Shown piece after piece: positions 55,222 through 64,000 of a stretch of 64,000 nucleotides of DNA; positions within the stretch are counted from its first letter, which is position 1, and every line of letters begins with the position of its first letter. The stretch is from the NCBI GenBank assembly GCA_036874045.1, contig CM072336.1:18409001-18473000 (forward strand), in the 5' to 3' direction. The position numbers and the translations under genes are program-made. The DNA is from Cymodocea nodosa. Its lineage: Eukaryota > Streptophyta > Magnoliopsida > Alismatales > Cymodoceaceae. The notes under the pieces were generated by a model. The model did not search any database, was not told the origin of the DNA, and saw only the letters and a program-made list of their open reading frames with translations.

Positions 55222-57178
55222 TGTTTAGAATGAAAAAGTGCATAATATTAACGGTTAAATGATGGTTAATTTTAGAATAATTAGCTTATCATATGAGAAT
55301 TAAGCCATTATGTTATAATTGCACTATTATATGCTTTAATGAAAGAATCTACATAATTTCCAAGAATTAGCATTAATTAAGTACATTTCTGAACTGTTGG
55401 TGAATTACAAGCTTTTTAATTCTTAAGTATCCGAATTTTCTATTGTTTCGGAGAGTTATGTTTAATGTAGCAGATAGTTATGTTTTAAATAAATATTTTA
55501 TTTATTTCCTGGAATACACGTGTTGAAACCTGAATGCATGACTTAAGTGGATTTTCAGTGAGTTATTTATAACTATCCGAAATGCATCTAGGTATTGGAT
55601 AGTTAGATTAGTAAGTATCCGAAATATCTTTTTATTATAAAACTACTTGAGTACACGTGTCACGATCTGGAAGCTTGACTTAAGTTATCTTTTGGAGAGT
55701 TATCTGCTAACTATTCGAAATGCATACAAGTTTTAGATACTTATAGTTGTAACTATCTGAAACATCTGAACTTGTTATTTTACACGTGTTTTATAGTTAA
55801 ATCAACAAAGTAAGTCCGTTGAGTTATCTGTAACTCCATAGATCATATATTTTCTAATATGCCACTATAGCAGTTATAGAAACAGGAAATTCGAAGGACA
55901 ACCACGATTGCACGTATCACGTAGGAATTCACTTGTGGAATGAAGGAGAAATCTCCATCGTTGATATGAATGAAGGAAATCCAACCGATCATTTAAGCAG
56001 AAGCAGTTACTACTGAAAGAAATATAAAAGATGAAGTAAAATTGTGTGAGAGTGAGTGGAGGACCGCGCTAACTGTAGAAAGCGTCAGAAGTTCCCTAAA
56101 GCTCCACACCACCATCATAATCACCAACCATCGGAGGTCTGTGAGGATACTTTCCTGATGTCGAGTCGATTTCGAGCTAAACACGGTGCTTGACAACCAC
56201 TATGAAGAGTGATCGCATTACAGGAAGGGAAGCCATTTTCACTAAGCACCGACTCATATCTCAAGAGATCGTAAAGCTTCTAGCCTTGGTTTTGGGTTGA
56301 TGCCAGTATGCTGAAGAGGAGATCATCTTGCAATTTTGGACTCGCAATTCTATAGGGAGAGGAGGCAGGATTGTAAGTGATTAAGTTTTCAGTGGTGTAA
56401 TCGCTCTCATGTAGTGACGGAAGTTTTTATTATCGATAGAGATTTTTACATTGCACCTTTCATTCATCTTTAGGAACATATCAAAACAAAAATACCAAAA
56501 ACAACAAACTATCTGTGTTTACGTTTAGTATTAAAGTGTTGTATTGTTTGTTTTGTATCGTGATTAATGTTATCATTGTCAATATTGTGAATGTTTTATG
56601 TTTGCTTGATTCAGAAAATGGTTTTACAGTTTATTGAAATTGATTCGTTCTAGATACTTAAAGATTTTAATGGTTACTATTTGAAATATCTAAATGTTAG
56701 TGTTGCTTAATGATAAATCTAATGTTAACTAACATTAAAAAACTTAATTAATGTTATTTACAATCTATGGAATTGTCCAATGGTTGGCCAAATTCCTTTG
56801 TAAATAGCAGTATTTAACTTGAAAGATAGGCTCGTGGAGTTAACTATAAGTCTACAAGGTTAGTTCGTTGAGTGAGCTATAACTCCACAAACTAAGTCTG
56901 TTGAGTTAATTGTAACTCAACGGAGTGTTTAACTGAACACATAAACTCCAATATAAAAATCAGAACAGTAAACAATTCTTACTTAATTTCTATGGGATCG
57001 ACCTGTACTTGCAAAAAAATACAATATACATTATGCACTTGCAGTTAAAAATACAAATTGGAATTAATATCTAATTTGTGTGAAAGGATGTTTGTTTACT
57101 TCTAAAAGAAATTACTGATATAAGCAAGTTTAAGATTTAACCTTTCATAATTAAATAGAAGTTAACAAAAACCAAACA
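55222..57178 (+). repeat. Athila-type solo LTR (1,957 bp) with TSD
   Basis: TGTTTAGAATG...AACCAAACA interrupts the family-2 LTR. CTTTT precedes it (55217-55221) and CTCTT follows (57179-57183). The empty site at 23985-23989 reads CTCTT, so the left copy has one C to T change. This defines the true ends of the 2-kb Athila LTR. Confidence 0.82.
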
Positions 57179-57381
57179 CTCTTCGACTAAATCGAAACGT
57201 AAACTATCCGAAAGTTTAACTATTTGAAATTCTAACTATCCGAAAACTTTAACTATTTGAAAGTTAACTATCCAAAAACTTTTCAACATTTAATTACGTG
57301 ACTATTATACTTAGAAAATTTTATTTAGACTTATTTATAAACTTTAATAAAGCATTTATCATCAAAACAAAATTCCTAACA

Positions 57382-57537
57382 ATCTCCCCATTTTTGATGA
57401 TGTCAAAACCTAATAAGTCAAATAATCTATCTTCTCTCCCTTTTTGGCATTATAAAAAAGTAAATAAAATGTAAGGAAGAAAAACTTGCTAAGTATATAT
57501 CGTTCAAAAAGACATTTTTAAACATGCATAACTATCG
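57382..57537 (-). other. 3' internal end of a family-2 copia element
   Basis: The minus strand holds AAAAAGGGAGAGAAG and AAAAATGGGGAGATTG, two polypurine tracts, the second adjoining the LTR. No coding. At about 57538 it joins family-1-like pol out of register. Confidence 0.6.
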
Positions 57538-58489
57538 TGGCCATTTCTTGAAGTGATCTATTCTTTCTCTCAACAACACCATTTTGAGACAGTGCTCTTG
57601 GAAGAGAAAATCTGTGATCAATGCCATGATTTATACAGTAATTATCTATTTGATCATTTTCAAATTCAGTACCATGATCACTCCTAAGTTTTTGAATAGA
57701 GACACTTTGTTCATTTTGAACAAGATTGCAAAACATTTTAAACTTTTCAAAAACTTCTGTCTTAGATGCTAGAAAATATACCCAAGTGTATCTAGAGAAG
57801 TCATCTACTAAAACAAATACATACCGTTTACCACAAAGACTCATAATTCTTGTTGGTCCAAATAGATGCATATGTATAAGTTCTAAGTCTCTCTTACTTG
57901 ATATATCAGTTTTGGATTTCAAAGAGTTTTTGTGAAGTTTACCTAACTCACATGCATCACACATAAAGTCCTTTGAGTATTTAATCTTTGGTAAACCTCT
58001 CACTAAATGTTTTCTAGATAATTTATGCAATAATTTCATATTTATATGCCCGATCCTTCTATGCCATAGATATGCATCACTAGTTTTAGCTAGCAAAGAT
58101 GAATTTAAATCAACTACACTAGAAGGTAAAGATAAAATACATACAGAACCTTTTCTTTTAGCAATAAACTTAAGTTCATCTGTACTTTTATCAATAATTT
58201 TGCATACATCATCTTCAAATAATACATAATATCCATTATCAGTTAGTTTTATAACACTTAGGAAATTAAATCCTAGGTTTTCTACATATAGTACATTTGA
58301 AATAACACAAGTAGGAGTTATTTGAACATTGCCCACACCTATGATTTTATCCTTGCTTTTGTTTCCAAATGTTACACTTCATTTCTTGATATTTGTAAAA
58401 TTTTTCAGTAGACTTTTCTGTCCAGTCATGTGACTTGATGCTCCACTATCCAAGATCCATTTAGATGTTGTTTCCTCCTACAAAACAAA
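57538..58489 (-). pseudogene. pol: Copia protease and integrase remnant (element 4)
   Basis: Protease WILDSGASSHMTGQ near 58440, then the HH-CC site (HRRIGHINMKLL...CDACELGK) and integrase D-D-E (HMHLFGP, where the usual HMDLFGP aspartate is histidine; SDHGTEF; NGVVERKN). The loss of the first catalytic aspartate is a decay mark. Coding ends in QEMA at the junction near 57538. Stops lie near 58337-58390 and before QEET. Confidence 0.85.
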
Positions 58490-60748
58490 TTAAGAAGAAC
58501 TGTTTCTTGGTATCCTATGTTGTTGAGGACCAAGTTCATTAAACGCATATTTCTTTTTTTTGTTTAAAAATAATTTAACATTATCATTTACAATCTTATT
58601 AGTTGTAAGTACTATTGATTTATCATTAGCTTCATACTCACATATAGCATTATTGCTCTTATAATCATTCTTTTTGTTTTCAAATGTAGTATAACCAAGA
58701 CCAAACCGATTTTTATCAGATGTTAATTTATTTTGGTCATGCTCATACATTTCAGTAAGTTCATACCAAGATTTTGTACTTGTATTAACATTTTCAATAC
58801 ATACAAAATATTTTTCTACATAAGAATTTTCAGATAAAGAACATGTAGAACTAGTAATTGGTCTAATACTAGTGTTTTGAATTACATGCTCAGGTTTCTG
58901 AATTTTTAGTTTATTACGATTGTCTGAAATTTTAGAAACATTAGAAACTAAATTTTTAGAATAAGAAACAAGATATTTAGAAACATTAATAGTCATGTTA
59001 GAAGTACATTTAGATAAATCACATTGATTTATATTATTACTACATGATTCATCCCTTGAAGTACCTACTTCTGCATATTTATTACGTTGTTTCATGATGA
59101 AAGGAATTTTAGTCTTAGATTTACTTGAACTACAACTAATAAATCCTTTATTGGCTTGAGATTCAGGATATTTAGGATAATCAAATGCTAAGCCAAATTT
59201 ATATGACACCATAGGTGTACTTGTTAGTTTGTCTAACTTAGTTTGACTTAAATTCCATTTCTCAATGGTGGAATTTAAATCTAGCTCTCTTATTTTTAAT
59301 CTATCAATCTCTAACTCAAGATCATTTATATTGTTTCACAATTTTTCATTTTTAGATTCTATCTTTAATTTTTCAACATTTGTATTCTGTATTTGTTCAT
59401 GCAAGACACATTCATTAAATCTAAATTTATGCAAATCTCTAGCATGATTTTCATTATCACATTTAAACTTTTCTAAAGTAGTAGATAGGAAATAATTTTC
59501 TTCTTCCAAAATGGACAAAGAGTTTTTGATATTCTTATTTTCCAGTTTACAAACATTAAGTTTTTGTAATAATGCATGATAAGCACATAATAATTTATCA
59601 AAGTTAAAATCTAAATGACTTTCAGGATCAGATATTACCTCAAACTCATCTTCCATGAAGCACACATGAGCAATGTCTTCTAACTCTTGTTCTTCTTCTA
59701 AATGTGAAGATTTTGATGATAATTCCTTAGATTCAGACTCTTCTAACGTGTCATCCCAAGTGACCTTCAAAGCATTTTTCTTGTAAAACTTTTTCTGAGT
59801 TTTCTAAGCCATCTTCTTCTGATTTGTCTTACTTTGCTTTTCATTTTTCCTTATAGGATAGTCTAGAGAAAGATGTCCAGGTTTTTTGTAGTTGTAACAT
59901 ACATACTTTCTAGATGAAGAATTCTTTTCATTTAGTGACTTTGACAGTGAGGGTTTATCATTTCTATTCCTTTGATGTTTCTTAGCTTTCCATGCTTTCT
60001 TGAATTTCCTAGTCAGCAAAATCAAATCTTCATCAGAATCAGTTGATATTTCAGAATCTGAATTAATATCGAAGGCTATTTCTTTCTTCATTTTTAATTT
60101 GTTGTGACTTAGTGAATCATTTAATTGAACTTCATAAGTAGTTAAGTTTCCAATAAGTTCATTTATAGTATAAACATTTAAATGTCGTGATTCCTCAATT
60201 GATGTCACTTTCTAAGACCATTTAGAACTTAGGAATCTGAGAATTTTCCTTACTAAATCCATTTGTTCAAAATTCTTTCCTAAGCATTTTAAAGAGTTTA
60301 TGATATCAAGGAATCTAGAAAACATCTCAGAAATACTTTCATCTTCATGCATCTTAAAGAGTTCATACTTATGAATTAACATATTTATCTTTGTCTCTTT
60401 AACTTGAGAAGTACCTTCATGTGAAACTTCTAATGCATGCCACACCTCATAAGCAGATTTATATGTTGACACTTTACTAAACTGTTCATAACTCAATGCA
60501 CAAAATAAGATATTTAAGCCCTTAGCATTCAGAGTTTCATTTTCTATTTCAGTAATTGTCCAAGTATTATAAGGAGTAGTTAATGGAGTATATGATTTAG
60601 AAATCATGAACTACAACTTATGATCTATACTTTGAAGAAAAACTGTCATCCTATATTTCCAATATTCAAACTGTATTCCATTAAATAAAGGAGGACGATT
60701 TAGATTTTGGCCTTCGTACAAAGAAAAATTACCATTTCCAGTAGCCAT
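58490..60748 (-). pseudogene. gag: Copia gag, longest copy (element 4)
   Basis: Starts MATGNGNFSLYEGQ at 60748 and ends with TAA at 58490-58492, about 753 codons. Order: DUF4219/UBN2 region (PPLFNG...YWKYRM), capsid helices, a degraded zinc knuckle in which two cysteines are tyrosines (CYNYKKPGHLSLDYP), acidic serine patch, coiled-coil-like segment. Stops: TAG in HKL*FMISK (shared with element 3), TAG in KWS*KVTS near 60210 (shared with element 2), TAA or TAG near 59800, and a broken stretch near 59330. The border TAA lies in the protease frame. Confidence 0.82.
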
Positions 60749-60908
60749 CTTACCTTAGATTTTTCAACCTATTTGATTTTAAATAGTTTAAAACTTTAAA
60801 ACAACTTAAGCCTAAAATCAAGAAAGTTAACCGTATGCTCAAATATTAATTTCTATTTAAAAACAAGGAAGGTAGAATAAGCTTTGATATTAATTAAGTT
60901 GGTATCGA

Positions 60909-62519
60909 CTTTTCATAAAATCATTTTTACTTAAGGTTTCAATTACAAAGTACAATTCAATTCTCCTCAGAAATTGTAGATGCAATTATATATCGATACC
61001 ATGTTTCATCTATACATTTTCATAACTACAAATAGAGAAAACTAATATGCGGAATTTAAAACATTTCTCCCTATTTGAGATTTTTCTTCTTCTTCTTCTT
61101 CTTTTTCTTCTTCAGCAATTCTTCAGTGACGAATATCTTGTCTTTCTTTGCTTCACCAAATTTGCTTTCTCCTGATACTTTAGATCTTCAGTGACATAAA
61201 TCTTACTTTCTCTACTTTACTAGATTGTCTTTCACCTGATACTTCAAATCTTTAGTAACATAAATCTTACTTTCTCTACTTCATTGGATTTTCTTTCACC
61301 TAATACTTCAGATCTTTAGTGACATAAATCTTACTTTCTCTACTTCATTGGATTTTCTTTTAGCTAAGAGCTTTTCCCCGAAGAGGTGTTTTTGATCCCT
61401 AAAAAGATTTTTCGTTCGATGTGTAGGGATAACTGATTAATGAGAATTCTATGCCTTTTATATTGAATTTGTTTTTCATGCATATCCTCTATGTTTAATC
61501 ACTATCAGTCTTCCACTTCTTCACGTCTTTTTTTTTTTCCTTCATCAAAATACACACGTTCTGACCCACGTTTTCTTTTCGACTTTAACTTAATCATCAA
61601 TCTTGGATCTCTAAAGAATTTCCTGCAAAATAAACTTTCTCATCCAAAATTTTTCATCAAGTGTAATAAGAAGTCGTTACTTTAATGTTAACTAAACGAG
61701 TAACACAAGTAGATATATAACTTAACATTTCTAACTTAACGAGTTCCTCATGTGCCAACTCATGTGACAAGTACTGTAGCTAACTCAATGAACTAAGTCC
61801 ATGGTGTTACGTTAACTCAACGAACCAACTCCGTGGTGTTACGATAACTCAATGAACCAACTCCGTTGTGTTACAGATAACTCAACGAACCAATAATGAA
61901 CAAATATTTTTATAATAAGAATTTTACCACGTGCAAAAATAATAACTTAAGTTTATAACGCTAACCTAACACGTTGCCTTAGTGTTCAATATAGCAACTC
62001 AATGTGTGTAGTTATATTAACTTAACGAGTTAAACATGTGCAACTCACATGATACAATATAACATTCGTAACCTTTAATTTCACCACGTGTACAACACTA
62101 ACTTAATGAGTTTGTCTCTTCTTTTACTCACTAACTTAACAAGTTCTCATGTGACCTATTTTAACCTTTAAGCCTCTAACTTAACGAGTTCTCACATGAC
62201 CTCTATATGAGTAAAATTCTAACTTAACGAGTTGTCTAAATGTACACTATTTATGATATAGAAAATATAACTTTAAAATATATCATGCTTTGCGATAAAA
62301 ACACACGTTAACTTAACGTTTAGTTAAATGAGAAATTAATGCAATGAAACGACTAGTTATTTACTTAGTATAATTTCAAATCCATTGTAGACAAGTATTT
62401 ATATCAGTAAACTTTTTCTATATTAATTGATGTTCTTAAATTACTTTCACAAACAACAGTAATTGAGTAAATATGATTATATCCGTTTATCACATATCAT
62501 CAAAACAAAATACTCAACA
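60909..62519 (-). repeat. 5' LTR of element 4, inner end deleted
   Basis: The right end ...AAAATACTCAACA is intact. The left side lacks the TGTAGGATCG end and about 100 bases more, deleted together with the primer site (GGTATCGA then TTTTCATAAAATC). TATA complement at 61456-61462. Confidence 0.85.
61174..61365 (-). repeat. Tandem repeat, three 64-base units in an LTR
   Basis: Units at 61174-61237, 61238-61301 and 61302-61365 share ACATAAATCTTACTTTCTCT. The second and third are most alike. Other LTR copies have one or two diverged units, so the R/U5 region of this copy has expanded. Confidence 0.8.
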
Positions 62520-62869
62520 GCTTTCCTTTGTTGCTCCCAGATTTCCCACTAGGCATGTCCAGCAATATGTCTTACAAACTATAATCGTGCCTTGCACCAG
62601 ATTAACTCTAGGGCAACCTCATTGTTTGGTCTTGTTTTCCTTTCTCTATCCACAACAACCTCTGTTGCTACTTTAATCCTCATTTCCACAATCTGAGGTA
62701 TTCTAATATCTGAATCTACTAAAACTTTTCTCTAGTAGAAGATGTCAAATTCTACATTTTGTAGTTCTTTCTCTCGAGTTGTGTTCTTGATCTTTTGTCT
62801 TGTATGCCATTCTTCTGATTCTTTGAGAAATCTTGTGGTGTCAACTTCCACCTAGAACTCTGGTGTCAT
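62520..62869 (-). pseudogene. Accessory ORF of Athila copy C, N-terminal fragment
   Basis: ATG 62869 opens MTPEF followed by TAG (62852-62854), then VDTTRFLKE, EWHTRQK-like and VLVDSDIRIPQIV residues. A second shared TAG is at 62732-62734. It ends near IWEQQRK, where the LTR of copia element 4 begins. The remainder of the ORF is not present on the other side. Confidence 0.6.
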
Positions 62870-63600
62870 CTTGACTTCGTGGTGTAATGGAATGGAATAG
62901 AATCACTCTGATCTTTACTGTTTTAAGTTCTAAATGATTCTGCGGATAATGCCCCCAAATCCTAAGTTTTAGTATAATAAACCCCAAGTTTTAGGTGGGT
63001 AATCGGGTCATTTTTCCGTGCAAACTCTCGCTATCTCACTCACTTCTCTATGGAATTACTATTAACTCCATGGATTATGTCCGTGGACTTAACTACAGTA
63101 CTCTATTGAGTTATCATTAACTCAACGAAGTAAGCTCGTTAACTTATCTTAGACTCAATGGAGTAAGTTCGTTGAGTTAAGCATAACTCAACAGACCTCC
63201 CATAAAATTATAACTAAAAAAAATATTTAAAATAATAATTTTTAATTCGATTTAGACTGAAGAATTTCTAGTCTAACTGACTCTTAATTTTTCAACCTTT
63301 TAAAATTTTGGTCAAACCGTTATATTCCTCGGTTGAACTGAAATTAAATACTTTTTTTTTTACTTTTTTTTTTGCTACTAGTTGAACTGATACCATACTT
63401 CGATGAAAACAACATTTTACTTGATATAATATATAGATTTTTTTTATATTTTTATGTTTCGGTCAAATTGATGGATCCTTTCGTTGTGACCGTAATAATA
63501 TTTTTCTTTTAATATATGTTTCAGTAAAACTGATAATTTCTTTCGGTTGAATCGTGACTAACTTTAAAACAAGTGTTTTTTTTTTTAACAAACAATATAT
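62870..63600 (-). promoter_or_regulatory. Copy C pol-accessory spacer: TATA, GTTGAGTTA array and CGGT array
   Basis: TTATTATACT (minus strand, about 62971-62980) is about 105 bases before ATG 62869. GTTGAGTTA/AACTCAACG words lie at 63105-63195. Degenerate CGGT(T)GAAC words (GGTCAAACCG, CGGTTGAACTG) fill 63230-63560. Order and spacing match copies A and B. Confidence 0.5.
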
Positions 63601-63609
63601 ATTTATTTC

Positions 63610-64000
63610 TTACTAAGTAAAGCTCGAATAGTCTTCTACTCTTACTTCTTCTATAATTCCAAAGGAACTTTTTGGAATTTTCAGAATAGGTCTAAGTCTT
63701 TGTCCATTTACTTTAAATATATTCTGATTTTTAGGATTTTCAATTTCAATTGCTCCATAAGGATAAATATTTCAAATTATGTAAGGTCCTGCCCATCTAG
63801 ATCTCAATTTTCCTAGATGGTTATAAAGTCTAGTCATGTAAAGATATACTTCTTATCCTATTTCAAAAGTTTTTGGAATAATTTTCTTGTCATGCCAAAA
63901 CTTCATTTTCTCTTTTTCTTATACAGTTTTCGAATAAGCTTCATTCCTAAATTCTTCTAACTCAATCAATTACATTTTTCTATTTTTTAGCAACTTGATT
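63610..64000 (-). pseudogene. pol: Athila pol C-terminus, copy C (runs off the window)
   Basis: Residues near MTRLYNHLGKLRSRWAGPY, at about 63780-63850 minus strand, match the integrase C-terminus of copies A and B. The rest lies beyond the window end. A stop in the frame (plus-strand TTATCC near 63853) marks decay. Confidence 0.7.

Larger units (their letters stand above)
53894..57381 (-). repeat. Family-2 copia LTR containing two nested solo LTRs
   Basis: Plus-strand ends are TGTAGGATCGTTGTATC and ...AAAATTCCTAACA. Removing the insertions at 53962-54267 and 55222-57178 leaves an LTR of about 1.2 kb, matching 23031-24194. The polypurine tract complement CTCCCCATTTTTGATG follows at 57383, making it a 3' LTR. 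The left flank is Athila gag. Confidence 0.8.
57538..62519 (-). mobile_element. Copia element 4, 3'-truncated, missing PBS
   Basis: It keeps a 5' LTR, gag, protease and part of integrase. It lacks the primer site, reverse transcriptase, RNase H, accessory ORF and its own 3' LTR. The left end is fused to the tail of a family-2 element. Its right LTR interrupts an Athila accessory ORF. Left (CCTAT) and right (GCTTT) flanks differ, so this is a composite of two insertions joined by a deletion. Confidence 0.8.

Overview
This window looks like intergenic heterochromatin of a seed plant, probably a dicot. It is AT-rich and almost entirely nested, decayed LTR retrotransposons. I see no intact host gene, no tRNA or rRNA gene and no CRISPR array. 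Two lineages dominate: large Ty1/copia elements of Sirevirus-like layout (about 12 kb, initiator-Met PBS, extra gene after pol) and Ty3/gypsy elements whose pol reads as Athila (tRNA-Asp PBS, MDD-type reverse transcriptase). A second copia LTR family ('family 2') and one small Ale-like solo LTR are also present. Species and exact clade cannot be fixed from sequence reading alone.

Layout. 1-2367: flank, then a plus-strand Athila-type LTR and PBS. 2368-12741: copia element 1 (plus), inserted just behind that PBS and cut off in its 3' LTR. 12747-23033: copia element 2 (minus), joined head-on to element 1 as a giant inverted repeat, and fused in gag to a family-2 LTR (23031-24194). 24195-26880: diverged copia internal DNA split by a solo LTR with a clean target-site duplication (TSD). 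26880-36406: minus-strand Athila 3' DNA, half of an F-box gene, and two tandem Athila 3' halves, each integrase then accessory ORF. 36407-48668: copia element 3 (minus), complete with TSD, sitting in an Athila integrase. 48674-53893: the upstream Athila pol, an Athila LTR, the other half of the F-box gene and a gag remnant. 53894-57381: family-2 LTR carrying two nested solo LTRs. 57538-62519: copia element 4, fused at both sides. 62520-64000: a third Athila 3' end.

The most interesting signal is the gene behind pol. The copia elements (9008-11277, 14143-16413, 38098-40356) and the Athila elements (27842-29657, 32458-34694, 62520-62869) carry an accessory ORF of about 750 codons. Its C-terminal domain is visibly homologous between these unrelated superfamilies. 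It resembles the 'putative plant transposon protein' domain of plant databases (from memory). In both lineages the ORF is preceded by the same AACTCAACG/GTTGAGTTA repeats that stud the LTRs, then a TATA-like box about 85-105 nt before the ATG. That points to a mobile promoter-plus-ORF cassette. A minus-strand F-box gene, split into two collinear halves (53058-52455 and 27839-27606), is flanked by gypsy gag and gypsy 3' DNA and preceded by the same repeats. It may be a second cargo gene.

Every coding region is broken by stops, frameshifts or deletions. All protein calls are pseudogenes or remnants.
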